NCBI GenBank assembly: GCA_036389335.1
Contig: DASVQC010000035.1
Coordinates: forward strand, 1 to 64,000
Reading direction: 5' to 3'
Length of the DNA: 64,000 nucleotides
Source of the DNA: JAIVGV01 sp036389335
GTDB lineage: Bacteria; Acidobacteriota; Blastocatellia; Pyrinomonadales; Pyrinomonadaceae
Part shown: positions 44,799 to 54,676 of the stretch, piece by piece
Layout: every line of letters starts with the position of its first letter
Position numbering within the stretch: position 1 is the first letter of the stretch
The notes under the pieces: generated by a model
The model's input: only the letters and a program-made list of their open reading frames with translations
The model's database searches: none
Told to the model about the DNA's origin: nothing
Program-made: the position numbers and the translations under genes

Positions 44799-47700
44799 AT
44801 GCTCCCAGTGGCCGCCCGCCGCTTGGCCTCCTCCCTCTTGATCGCGCTCCCCTTGCTCTTCGTTTCATCGGTCGTGCGCGCGCAGGACGCGCCTCGGAAA
44901 TCGATCCCGGAGGCCGGACAAGACGCGACCGCCGTGCACGCCGCGACCGCGCACGCCGCCCAAACCGCGCCGACCGAAGAGCCGTCTCTCCAAAAGAAGA
45001 AGGTTGAAGAAGCGTCCGGGCGGTCGAGCCCGGCGGCGCAGGGAAGCGGGACTACGGCGGCCCCGGCGGCGCAGCCCGCGACGAGGAACAGTTGTAACAA
45101 GACGATCAAGGCCGCGGTCGTGGCCCTCGACCAGACCGTGATGATCAACCGCCTCGGCGCAGTCCGGCCCGACGGCATGATCTATGCCCTCGAAGGGGAC
45201 GTGGTTCCGAGCGACGGCCAGCCCACGCTCCGGCCCGGCAAAGTCACGCTGCGCGACGGCAAGCGCCCACGCCCCATCGTGCTCCGCGTCAACCGCGGCG
45301 ACTGCCTGCGCGTCCGCTTCCGGAACCTGCTCGCGCCCGACGCGCCGCCGCAAGACCCGGCGCAGTCTTTGCCGCAGAGCACGCTCGGCCCCGTCACCCG
45401 CTCGGCCTCCGTCCACGTCGCCGGCATGCAACTGGTTGACGACATGGCCGACGACGGCACGTTCGTCGGCGCTAACCCGCGCGCCGCGGGCGGCAACGAG
45501 AGCGGCATCGTCGCGCCCGGCGGGAGCGCGACCTACACGCTCTTCGCCGGCGAGGAGGGCGCTTTCCTGCTCTACAGCATGGCGGCCAATTACAACGGCT
45601 TTAACCAGATGCAACTGATGATGGGCCTCTTCGGCGCGGTCAACGTCGAGCCCGCGGGCGCGGAGTGGTACAGGAGTCAGGTGACGGCGAGCGATCTTGA
45701 GTACGCGACTAAGAAAGACGCCGCGGGCAAGACCGCGCGCACGGCCCTCTCGCAGCCCGTCATCGACTACGACGCCGTCTACCCGAAGGGCCACCCGCGC
45801 GCGGGGCTCCCCGTGCTGAGGATGCTCGACAGGGAGGGCCAGATCGTCCACAGCGATCTGACGGCGGTCATCACGGGGCCGGGCCGCGGTAACTTCCCCG
45901 CCTCCGATCCGCACTTCAAGTCCAACCCGGCGCTGCCCGAGCGCACGCAGCCGTTCCGCGAGGTGACCGTCCACTACCACGAGTCGCAGGACGTGGTGCA
46001 GGCTTTCCCCTACTTCTACAACCCCGCGAACGCCAACTCGCCGAACGTCAACGCGGGGCAGGACAGCTTCGCCATCAACTACGGCATCGCGGGCATCGGC
46101 CCGGAGATTTTAGCCAACCGCCTCGGCGTCGGCCCGGCGCGCGACTGCGTCGATTGCAAGTTCGAGGAGTTCTTCCTCTCGTCGTGGGCGGGCGGAGACC
46201 CGGCCATGATCGTCGACGTTCCGGCCAACGCCGCGTGCGATCAGCAGATCGCGCCTTACGCGACCGATCTCTCGCCGCTCGCCGTGCAGACCCGCAACGG
46301 GCAGGCCGTCGCCCCCGCCCCGTGCGCGCCGGTCAACGCGCCGAAGGCGACGAAGGCCTTCTTCCCCGACGATCCGTCGAACGTCTACCACTCTTACCTG
46401 AACGATCACGTCCGCTTCCGCATCCTGCACGCCGGGGCGAGCGTCCACCACGTCCACCACCACCACGCGCACCAGTGGCTGCACACGCCCGACAGCGCGG
46501 GCAGCAACTACCTCGACAGTCAGGCCATCGGCCCCGGCTCCTCCTACACGCTCGAACTCGTCTACGGCGGCAGCGGCAACCGCAACCGCACGGTGGGCGA
46601 CGCCATCTTCCACTGCCACTTCTACCCACACTTCGCCTCCGGGATGTGGGCGCTCTACCGCGTCCACGACGTGTTCGAGGCGGGCACGCCGCTCGACGCC
46701 GCCGGGCGGCCCGCCGCGGGCGCGCGCGCCATGCCCGACGGAGAGATCACGAACGGCACGCCGATCCCCGCCCTCGTGCCCTTGCCGACGCTGGCGATGG
46801 CCCCCATGCCCGGCGCTTCCGTCTCCATCGTCAACGGGCAGGTTCAGATCAGCGGCGCGGGGAACCCCGGCTACCCGTTCTTCGTCCCCGGCGTGGCCGG
46901 ACACCGCCCGCCGCACCCGCCGCTCGATTTCGCGCCCCTGCTCGACGCCTCGGACAACCCCGTCCCCGGCCAGTACCTCGACGGCGGGCTGCCGCGCCAC
47001 GTCGTCCTCGGCGGCACGGTCTCGAACGAGCAGCACACGCCGACCGACTTCACCAAAGACCTCAGCACGATGGCCGCCGCGCAACTCCCCGAGGAGGGCA
47101 CGCCGAGCGAGGTGAGCGCCATCAACTACTTCGGCCAGTACCGCCACCCGAGCTTCACGCCCGAAGGCACAGCCGCCGACTTCAAGACCAACGGCCTGCC
47201 CAACGGCCCGCAGCGCGGCGCGCCCTTCGCCGACCCGGCGGTCGAGGACGGTCGGGCGGTCGCGGCCTCGGCGCACCCGCGCCGCTACAAGGGCGCGAAC
47301 ATTCAGGTCAACAACGTCTTCAACAAGGCCGGCTGGCACTTCCCGCAGCAGCGCATGATCGCGCTCTGGGGCGACGTCAAACCCACCATCGAGGGCAAGC
47401 GACCGCCCGAGCCCTTCTTCTTCCGCGCCAACAACGGCGACGTGGTCGAGTTCTGGCACACGGACCTCGTGCCCGCCTACTACGAGCTGGACGATTTTCA
47501 GGTGCGCACGCCGACCGACATCCTCGGCCAGCACATACACCTCGTGAAGTTCGACGTGATGGCCTCGGACGGCGCGGCCAACGGCTGGAACTACGAGGAC
47601 GGAACCTTCAGCCCCGACGAGGTGCGCGCGCGCATCAGCGCCATCAACGCCGCGGGCGGACTGCTCTCCCCCGATCAGAAGACGCGGCGGACGCTCGTGG

Positions 47701-50700
47701 CGAAGTCGATCAGGGAGCTGGGCGACGGGCCGGGCGCGGGCAGCAAGGCGTGGCTCGGCGCGCAGGCCACCGTCCAGCGGTGGTGGGTCGATCCCATCGG
47801 CGATCTACGCATGACCGAGGCGGCTGACGCAGACCCCGCCCTCAGAGACCGCAGCTTCATGACCGTCTTCACGCACGATCACTTCGGCCCTTCCACCCAC
47901 CAGATGGTCGGCCTCTACGGCGGCCTGCTCGTCGAGCCGACGGGCGCGAGCTGGACTTTCCCCGGCGGCAAGCCGATGGGGGGGCCGGTCGCGTCCAAGC
48001 CCGTGCGCTTCGACGGCGGCCCCACCGCCTACGCGGCCAACGTCATCACCGCGAATGAGGCCGACAGCTACCGCGAGTTCGCGCTCGCGTGGCAGGACTT
48101 ACAATTCGCCTACCTGCCGGCGAGCAAGGACAAGCCCGACTGCTACGAGGGGCAGACTCCCGTCTACAACGTGTGCGCGCCCGTCGCCCCCGGCCTGGCC
48201 TACCGGGGCTGGGCCGACCCGGCCAACGCCGTCAACAAACCCGCCGGCTCGCCGACCACCATCGAGCCGTTCCTCATCGGCGACTTCGGGGCCGGCATGT
48301 TCTCGATGAACTACCGCACGGAGCCGCTGCCCCTGCGCGTCTTCAAGCCGTCGGCGAACGTCAACCGGGCGGCGACCGCCGAGGCCGGCGACCTCTCGCA
48401 CGTCTTCCGCTCCATCCCGCGTTACGACGGCGCGTTCAGCACGCAGCCCGCCGGCGGCAGCCCCATCAACGCCGGCTGCACCGGCCCCGCGTGCTTCACC
48501 TTCCCCGTCCAGCCCATCTCGGACGGGATGGGCGCGGCAGACCCGTACACGCCGCTCCTGCGCGCCTTTGAAGGCGACAAGGTTCAGGTGCGCGTGCTCG
48601 TCGGCGCGCACACGTCGATGCACGACTTCACCGTCCACGGCGTCAAGTGGCTCTTCGAGCCCTACGAGCCGAACTCCGGCTACCGCAACACCCAGTTCGT
48701 CATCCTCTCCGAGCACTACGAGATGCTCTTCAACGCCCCGCGCACGCCCGCGCGCACCGCCGATTACCTCTACAACCCCAGCTCCTCTTACGAGGGCTTG
48801 GTCAACGGGCTGTGGGGACTCTTCCGCGTCTACAAGGGGACGGAGGGCGTGGCCGGCCTCAAGCCGCTGCCCAACAACGCGGGCGGACGCGCGCCGGGCG
48901 ACGGCGAGACGAGAATCCCCGGCGGGGTGACCGCCGCCGCCTGCGGCACGGGCGCGCCCTGCCTGCGCGAGTTCAACGTCTCTGCCGTGACCGTCGGGCA
49001 GGCCCTCGGCGACGGCCAGCCGCTCGTCTACAACTCCCGCGGCGTCTACGTCGATAGCCCGAACCAGTTCGACTCGAAGCACCCGCTCGCCGATCCGCTC
49101 GCGATCATCTACGTCCGCGACGAAGACCTCGACACCGCGGGCCGCTTGAAGCCGGGCGTGCCCGTCGAGCCGCTCGTCCTGCGCGCGGCGGCGGGCGACT
49201 GGATACGCGTCCGGCTGAGCAACCGCCTGACGGGCAACGAGCCGGTCTTCCAGCCGTCGAACTCGCAGTCGGCCTCGCGCCCCGGCGGCAGCATCCCGTT
49301 CTCGAACCCTTACGCGAACGTCCAACTGAGCCCTTCAACTTCCGTCGGCCTCCACCCGCAGCTCCTCGCCTTCGACGTGACGCGCGGCGACGGCGCGAAC
49401 GTCGGCGTCAACCCCTTGCAGACCGTCTCGCCGCGCGACGCGAAATGCACGGGCGGCAACTTCCCGTGCCGCGAGTACGTCTGGTACGCGGGGACTCTGA
49501 ACGTGAGGGCCGACGGCACGACCGAGGCGACGCCGGTCGAGTTCGGCTCGATCAACCTGACGCCCTCCGACCCGCTGATGCACGTCTACCGCGGGCTGTT
49601 CGGCGCGCTCGTCGTCGAGCCCGAAGGCTCGCAGTGGATCGAGGACACGGACTCGCGCGCCTCGGCCACGGTCTTCCCGAAAGCGGGCCGCCCCTTCCGC
49701 GAGTTCGCCCTCATGGCGCAGGACGACTTCGACGTGCAGCTCAACGGCAACTCGCTCTACGCGTCCGGCAACCCGCTCTCGGCCTTCAACTACCGCACGG
49801 AGCCCTTCTTCTACCGCTACGGCTCGCGGCTCGACGGCGGCCTGTGGATACCCGTCCCGGGCGTCCCGCCCGGCCCCCCGAAGGACTGGACGAGCCTCTC
49901 GGCCAACGACCTCGGGAACATCAACGCCCTCTCGTTCACGGGCACGGACACGAGCCAGTCCGCCTCGAACGAGCTGGTCGGCGGCGACCCGCAGACGCCC
50001 ATCTTCCGCGCGCCCGCCGGCATGCCCGTGCGCTTCCGCCTGCTCGACCCCGGCGGCATCGGAGACAACCAGCAGGTCTTCGAGCTGACCGGCCACGTCT
50101 GGCCCGAAGAGCCTTACACGAAAAACTCCACCGCCATCGGCGACAACCCGAAGTCGAACTGGACGGGCACCACAACCGGCTACGGCACGACTTCGCACTA
50201 CGACATCGTCATCCCGCACGCGGGCGGCGCGAACGGCGTGGCCGGTGATTACCTCTACCGCAGTTGGACGGCCAACCAGTATCAGGTCGGGCTGTGGGGC
50301 CTCTTCCGCGTCGCCCCGGTCGGGCGCGGCTCGGCGTGTGCCGCGCGGCCAGAGACCTGCCCCGACACCGTCACCGTCAGCTCGGCGCAGCCGACGAGCG
50401 GGCCGGGCGGCCCCGGCTTCACCGTCCGTGGCGTGAACACCGTCTCGCCCGCGACCCGCCAATTCTCGCGCACGGTCACCGTCTCCTACGGCGCGGGCCC
50501 TCCCGCGACCGTGAACGTTGACGACAAGACCGGGCGTTGGACTTTCACGGGCAGGGGGCCGATGCCGAACACGATCAGCGTGCGCTCGGCGCAGGGCGGC
50601 CTAGCCTCCTACCGCAGCTACGCGGTGACGCCCCCGGAAGCGGGCCGCGCGCGCCCCGCGCTGCTTGCGACTCAGGGCCGACAGATCGCGCCGCGCCGTA

Positions 50701-50717
50701 AACGCCCGCGGCACTAA
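44799..50717 (+). CDS. Giant secreted multicopper oxidase
   Basis: The 1972-residue product begins with a signal peptide (residues ~1-28, LLIALPLLFVSSVVRAQ) and contains several cupredoxin-like domains. All four copper motifs are visible, but in permuted order: a His-rich segment HHVHHHHAHQWLH (residues 550-562), then HCHFYPHFASGM (605-616) with the type 1 Cys606, His611 and Met616, then HIH (912-914) and HDH (1026-1028). A further HTSMHDFTVHG lies at 1271-1281. The C-terminal half repeats cupredoxin-like sequence (GLFGALVVEPEGS). Size and the permuted order resemble MofA/MnxG-type Mn oxidases, but the substrate could equally be an amine, phenol or a partner enzyme. A terminator follows. Confidence 0.85.
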   Translation: MLPVAARRLASSLLIALPLLFVSSVVRAQDAPRKSIPEAGQDATAVHAATAHAAQTAPTEEPSLQKKKVEEASGRSSPAAQGSGTTAAPAAQPATRNSCNKTIKAAVVALDQTVMINRLGAVRPDGMIYALEGDVVPSDGQPTLRPGKVTLRDGKRPRPIVLRVNRGDCLRVRFRNLLAPDAPPQDPAQSLPQSTLGPVTRSASVHVAGMQLVDDMADDGTFVGANPRAAGGNESGIVAPGGSATYTLFAGEEGAFLLYSMAANYNGFNQMQLMMGLFGAVNVEPAGAEWYRSQVTASDLEYATKKDAAGKTARTALSQPVIDYDAVYPKGHPRAGLPVLRMLDREGQIVHSDLTAVITGPGRGNFPASDPHFKSNPALPERTQPFREVTVHYHESQDVVQAFPYFYNPANANSPNVNAGQDSFAINYGIAGIGPEILANRLGVGPARDCVDCKFEEFFLSSWAGGDPAMIVDVPANAACDQQIAPYATDLSPLAVQTRNGQAVAPAPCAPVNAPKATKAFFPDDPSNVYHSYLNDHVRFRILHAGASVHHVHHHHAHQWLHTPDSAGSNYLDSQAIGPGSSYTLELVYGGSGNRNRTVGDAIFHCHFYPHFASGMWALYRVHDVFEAGTPLDAAGRPAAGARAMPDGEITNGTPIPALVPLPTLAMAPMPGASVSIVNGQVQISGAGNPGYPFFVPGVAGHRPPHPPLDFAPLLDASDNPVPGQYLDGGLPRHVVLGGTVSNEQHTPTDFTKDLSTMAAAQLPEEGTPSEVSAINYFGQYRHPSFTPEGTAADFKTNGLPNGPQRGAPFADPAVEDGRAVAASAHPRRYKGANIQVNNVFNKAGWHFPQQRMIALWGDVKPTIEGKRPPEPFFFRANNGDVVEFWHTDLVPAYYELDDFQVRTPTDILGQHIHLVKFDVMASDGAANGWNYEDGTFSPDEVRARISAINAAGGLLSPDQKTRRTLVAKSIRELGDGPGAGSKAWLGAQATVQRWWVDPIGDLRMTEAADADPALRDRSFMTVFTHDHFGPSTHQMVGLYGGLLVEPTGASWTFPGGKPMGGPVASKPVRFDGGPTAYAANVITANEADSYREFALAWQDLQFAYLPASKDKPDCYEGQTPVYNVCAPVAPGLAYRGWADPANAVNKPAGSPTTIEPFLIGDFGAGMFSMNYRTEPLPLRVFKPSANVNRAATAEAGDLSHVFRSIPRYDGAFSTQPAGGSPINAGCTGPACFTFPVQPISDGMGAADPYTPLLRAFEGDKVQVRVLVGAHTSMHDFTVHGVKWLFEPYEPNSGYRNTQFVILSEHYEMLFNAPRTPARTADYLYNPSSSYEGLVNGLWGLFRVYKGTEGVAGLKPLPNNAGGRAPGDGETRIPGGVTAAACGTGAPCLREFNVSAVTVGQALGDGQPLVYNSRGVYVDSPNQFDSKHPLADPLAIIYVRDEDLDTAGRLKPGVPVEPLVLRAAAGDWIRVRLSNRLTGNEPVFQPSNSQSASRPGGSIPFSNPYANVQLSPSTSVGLHPQLLAFDVTRGDGANVGVNPLQTVSPRDAKCTGGNFPCREYVWYAGTLNVRADGTTEATPVEFGSINLTPSDPLMHVYRGLFGALVVEPEGSQWIEDTDSRASATVFPKAGRPFREFALMAQDDFDVQLNGNSLYASGNPLSAFNYRTEPFFYRYGSRLDGGLWIPVPGVPPGPPKDWTSLSANDLGNINALSFTGTDTSQSASNELVGGDPQTPIFRAPAGMPVRFRLLDPGGIGDNQQVFELTGHVWPEEPYTKNSTAIGDNPKSNWTGTTTGYGTTSHYDIVIPHAGGANGVAGDYLYRSWTANQYQVGLWGLFRVAPVGRGSACAARPETCPDTVTVSSAQPTSGPGGPGFTVRGVNTVSPATRQFSRTVTVSYGAGPPATVNVDDKTGRWTFTGRGPMPNTISVRSAQGGLASYRSYAVTPPEAGRARPALLATQGRQIAPRRKRPRH

Positions 50718-50739
50718 CCGAACGCTGTCCGCCGGAAGC

Positions 50740-50766
50740 GGGCGGAGGGGTCTCGCCCCTCCGCCC
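50740..50766 (+). terminator. Terminator-like hairpin after multicopper oxidase gene
   Basis: GGGCGGAGGGG (50740-50750) pairs perfectly with CCCCTCCGCCC (50756-50766) around a TCTCG loop, followed by CTCGTGCGCTTCTTCCT. It lies 22 bases past the stop and would separate or attenuate transcription before the LodA-like gene. Confidence 0.7.
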
Positions 50767-50887
50767 CTCGTGCGCTTCTTCCTCGACGGTCGTCCGGGTC
50801 CTTACTCGGCGGCTGAAAAATTCCAGACCGTCATCTATCGGCCTTCGTCATCTATCGCCACGCCCCACCACAAAGGAGCTTCCTGAG

Positions 50888-53800
50888 ATGAGTTCGAATA
50901 AGAGCAGCGCGGGTAAGAAAGCCACGGCCAAAAAGAGCGGGCCGAGAAGTGCGAACGCCGCCGCGGGCGGTGCCGCCGCCGGCGTCGATCAGCGGATCGC
51001 GTACTGCATGATCCACCCCGGCCTCGGCATCGCGCGCATCGGCAACAGCCCCGACGAGTTTTTCGTCGGCCCCGAATCGCCCGGCCACACCGTCAACCCG
51101 CCGGGCGGCTTCAAGGACGCCGCCGGGCGCATCAAGCGGCAGGCCGCGCGCTTCCGCATTTACGCCTACAACAAACAGGGCGTGGCGATTAAAGAGTTGA
51201 CGGCTGACGACGCGGAGATCACGTGGACGGTCGAGCTGGCGAACCAGAAGGCCGCCTACGAGATGTTCCTCGGGATGTACTGGGCGATCCAGTACCCCAC
51301 GTTCAAGGGCAAGCACCCGCTCCGCAATCAGGAGATTCCGGGCGAGCTGGGCGACCCGGCCCGCGACGTGCTCGTCATCAAGCCGCCGCCCGTGACCATC
51401 GCCGGCAGGAGCAGGGACGGCAAGGAGCACCAGTTCGTCGGCGGCACCATCGGCCCGCTGCCCTACACCGTCAAGACCGCCGAGAACGCGGCGTGCCTCT
51501 CGGGCAGCCGCTCCGGCTTCATGAACGTTTACCCCTTCGCGGGCCTGCCCGCGTGCGCCCAGAGCTACCCCCCGCCCGACGCGGATTGCCAGGCGAGGTG
51601 GAAGCCGGGCGAGCTGATCACGCCGACGGCCCTGTCGGCGCAGGTCGAGGTGCCTCTGGGCGAGGCGCGCACGGACGAACAGGGCCGCCTGCTCGTCCTC
51701 GGCGGGCAGGGCAACTCCGCCTCGCTCATCCCCGACAACGAGATCGGCTTCCTCAACCTCGACAGCTACTACGCCAACAACGACTACTGGTACGACGACA
51801 CCTCGGACGGCTCAATCGCCGCGAAGGTCGTGCTCAAGGACGGCACCGAGTTGAAAGTCGCCGACAAGGCGTGGGTCATCGTCGCGCCGCCCAAGTACTC
51901 GCCGCACACGCAGGTCCTGACCACGCTCTACGACGTGGCGATGGACACGGCGGCGAAGAGGTGGCCCTCCCGGGACGGGGACGGCAAGGGCCCCGTCTCC
52001 TTCATGAACGACGTCTTCCCCCTCCTCTCGCGCCTGAGCAACTACCAGTGGGTCAACTCGCAGGCGAACCGCCAGCACGGCGCGGGCAAGGTCTACGACA
52101 TCCTCGACCCCGCGCGCCTCAAGCTGTTCAGAACCCCCGGCAACAAAAACGTCGACGCCGTGCACGAGCGGCAGTACCTCTTCCATCGCGTGCGCGTGCC
52201 GGTCGAGCTGCTGCCCGGCAAAAATTTTCAGGGCGAGCTGGCGAACTCGCAGGCCAACCACCGCTTCATGCCGCAGATGGCCGGCAACGGCGGCGAGCCC
52301 GTCGTCTACGGCGCGCAGGACGCCGACTGCACGCTCGGCGGAACCTACATCACGTGGATGACGCTCTCCGTGCACCAGTACAAGAGCCTCGAACGGTGGG
52401 CGAAGGGCGACTTCGTGGACGACTGGCCGAAGACGCCCGCGGGCAAGCCCGACTCGCCCGACCACCTGCCCCCCGCGCCCCTGCTCGGCGAGATCGCCGT
52501 CGCCGATCAGCCCGCCGCGCTCGACGAGGCCGCGCTCGAATTCTGCGTCGGCGAATCGACCTACCCCGGCATCGAGATGACCTACATCTCGCACGACCCC
52601 GCCACGTGGTCCGCGCCCTGCCGCATCAACCAGTCGTTCCGGCCGGGCGACATCACGCGCCACATGGCGCTGCCGTGGCAGGCCGACTTCGCCGAGTGCA
52701 AGGATCACTGGTGGCCCGCGCAGCGGCCCGACGACGTGGTGCCCGAGGCCGAGTACGCAGACCTCTTGAAGACTTACGACCCGCAGCGCGACGGGCCGCT
52801 CGCCGAAGTCGTCGCCTCCCCCGTGCCGTGGGCGCGCGGCATCGCCGCCGAGTCGCCGCAGCTCGACAACGACATGGTCGAGGCGTGGAAGGACTTCGGC
52901 TTCGTCGTGCAGAAGCGCGGCCCCGGCGATCAGCTCGTCTACATCGAGACGGAGCGCTCGCCCTACGCCGGCATGAACATGCGCGACTTCTTCTACTACC
53001 TCATGAACATCGACTCGTACCCCGACTTCCTGCCGAAGGCGCGCACGCTCGTCGAGGAGTTTCTGAGGCAGGCCGAGGCCAACGAGCAGGAGGCCGCGCT
53101 CGACGACGCGAGCGACCGCTGGTCGTTCTTCGAGTACAGCCCCGAAGCCTTCGCCGGGCGGCTCGACCAGATTTACAACGGCTTCGTCACCCAGAATTCG
53201 AGCGACACGTCCTACGAGAAGAGCCTGATGCAGACGCGCGAGGACGTCATCTACGGGCAGTTGCAGATGGCCCCCTTCAACCAGCTCGACGGCGCGTGGC
53301 TGCGCGGGGCCACGCCGCCCGGCCCCCTCGACGAAGTCCACGAGCTGATCTTCAGCATCTACATGGACGAGCTGGGCGACGGCAGGGTCGAGTGGAACCA
53401 CTGCAACGTCTACACCGACCTGCTCAAGAGCGTGAACATCTACCTGCCCGACCTGCACACGCGCGAGTACGCCGACGATCCGCGCTTCCTCGACTCGGCC
53501 TTCACCGAGCCGGTCTTCATCCTCGCCATCTCGCAGTTCTCGCAGGAGTACTTCCCCGAAATTCTGGGCATGACGATGTACCTCGAATGGGAGTCCATCG
53601 GCCTCATCTCGACGGTCGACACCTTCAAGGCCTTCGGCATCGACCCGCTCTACTACACGCTCCACGTCGGCATCGACAACGCCGCCTCCGGCCACGGGGC
53701 CATCGCCCGGCAGGCCATCGAGACCTACCTCGATCAAGTCCGCGAGCAGCAGGGCGAGCAGGCGATGCGCGCGGCGTGGAAGCGCATCTGGAACGGCTAC

Positions 53801-54670
53801 GTCGCCTTCGGCACGCTCGGCACGCTCGGCCAGGACATCGCCAACGCCATCAACAAGCCGGAGAGTTTGCACGACCAGATGATCGACATGATCAACCGCA
53901 AGGCCCCTTACGCCAGCCTCAACCACCGCAAGAAGACGGTCGGCCCGAACTACATCAACGACTGGTTCCTCAACCCCGAAGGCTTCCTCACGGAGTTGCA
54001 GAAGGCCGGCTACATCGTCGCCGGCCAGCCCGACATCAGCCCCATCTTCCAGTTGATGAGCTTCAACGGCCCGATGTTCCACGTCTTCACGGACGCCGAA
54101 CAGCAGTTGTGGCGCGACTACGTCCTGTCGCTCGGCGAGGACGACGAGCCCGCCGACTACCAGATCGTCGAGAAGATGCGCGAAACGATCGACTACCTGC
54201 GGCGGCGGCAGGAGGGCAACAACGGGCACAACGTCCAGATCGCCGGGCCGAACCCGAAGCCGGACGCGAAGAAGGGCGAGGAGATCGTCACGCAGTCGAT
54301 CCACGACTGGTTCGATCTCAACGACGACGACGCCCTGATGCGCGCGCTCTCCTACGAGAAGAACGGCTGGATTCTGAAGGGCAACGCCGCGCAGAGCCCG
54401 CTCGTCACCGACATGCTCTCGGGCAACAACGACATGGCCCTCGCCTTCCGCGACGTCGCGCCGGGCACGGGCGGCAAGACCTACAAGGAGATTCTCGTCG
54501 AGTGGATCGACAAGGGCTGCCCCGTCGGCGCGGAGCCGCAGGCGGCCCCCGCCGCGAGGATGAGGGTGCTGTCGCGAATGCCGCAGCCGGCGGGCGTGCG
54601 CGTGACGGCGCAGGCGCAGGGCGACGAGACGCGGCAGCGGAAAATCTGGGGCATGGGCAAGGTGCATTGA
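50888..54670 (+). CDS. LodA/GoxA-type CTQ oxidase fused to HDO-like diiron domain
   Basis: The 1260-residue product has a LodA/GoxA-like quinoprotein oxidase region (about residues 35-640): AYCMIHPGLGIARIGNSPDE at the N-terminus, then ALDEAALEFCVGES (Cys553), PGDITRHMALPWQADF and DHWWPAQRPDDV (Trp608/609). A Cys-Trp pair here probably forms the cysteine tryptophylquinone cofactor used to oxidise amino acids; which Trp is unclear. Residues ~640-960 look like a heme-oxygenase-like diiron (HDO) domain: YMDELGDGRVEWNHCN (Glu828, His838), PEILGMTMYLEWE (Glu891) and YTLHVGIDNAASGHG (His926, Asp930, His936). The C-terminus (~1150-1230) is an unassigned helical domain. A low-complexity Lys/Ala N-terminus replaces a signal peptide. 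LodA relatives are about 700 residues. The LodB-like gene follows. Confidence 0.85.
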   Translation: MSSNKSSAGKKATAKKSGPRSANAAAGGAAAGVDQRIAYCMIHPGLGIARIGNSPDEFFVGPESPGHTVNPPGGFKDAAGRIKRQAARFRIYAYNKQGVAIKELTADDAEITWTVELANQKAAYEMFLGMYWAIQYPTFKGKHPLRNQEIPGELGDPARDVLVIKPPPVTIAGRSRDGKEHQFVGGTIGPLPYTVKTAENAACLSGSRSGFMNVYPFAGLPACAQSYPPPDADCQARWKPGELITPTALSAQVEVPLGEARTDEQGRLLVLGGQGNSASLIPDNEIGFLNLDSYYANNDYWYDDTSDGSIAAKVVLKDGTELKVADKAWVIVAPPKYSPHTQVLTTLYDVAMDTAAKRWPSRDGDGKGPVSFMNDVFPLLSRLSNYQWVNSQANRQHGAGKVYDILDPARLKLFRTPGNKNVDAVHERQYLFHRVRVPVELLPGKNFQGELANSQANHRFMPQMAGNGGEPVVYGAQDADCTLGGTYITWMTLSVHQYKSLERWAKGDFVDDWPKTPAGKPDSPDHLPPAPLLGEIAVADQPAALDEAALEFCVGESTYPGIEMTYISHDPATWSAPCRINQSFRPGDITRHMALPWQADFAECKDHWWPAQRPDDVVPEAEYADLLKTYDPQRDGPLAEVVASPVPWARGIAAESPQLDNDMVEAWKDFGFVVQKRGPGDQLVYIETERSPYAGMNMRDFFYYLMNIDSYPDFLPKARTLVEEFLRQAEANEQEAALDDASDRWSFFEYSPEAFAGRLDQIYNGFVTQNSSDTSYEKSLMQTREDVIYGQLQMAPFNQLDGAWLRGATPPGPLDEVHELIFSIYMDELGDGRVEWNHCNVYTDLLKSVNIYLPDLHTREYADDPRFLDSAFTEPVFILAISQFSQEYFPEILGMTMYLEWESIGLISTVDTFKAFGIDPLYYTLHVGIDNAASGHGAIARQAIETYLDQVREQQGEQAMRAAWKRIWNGYVAFGTLGTLGQDIANAINKPESLHDQMIDMINRKAPYASLNHRKKTVGPNYINDWFLNPEGFLTELQKAGYIVAGQPDISPIFQLMSFNGPMFHVFTDAEQQLWRDYVLSLGEDDEPADYQIVEKMRETIDYLRRRQEGNNGHNVQIAGPNPKPDAKKGEEIVTQSIHDWFDLNDDDALMRALSYEKNGWILKGNAAQSPLVTDMLSGNNDMALAFRDVAPGTGGKTYKEILVEWIDKGCPVGAEPQAAPAARMRVLSRMPQPAGVRVTAQAQGDETRQRKIWGMGKVH

Positions 54671-54676
54671 GGAGCC

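Noticed and set aside
51812..54667. A 951-codon open frame antisense to the LodA-like gene
   Set aside because: It is the usual long antisense shadow of a GC-rich gene: composition is Val/Arg/Asp/Leu-rich without motifs, and the plus-strand product has clear family signatures. The same applies to the long antisense frame over the histidine kinase (56185-60111).
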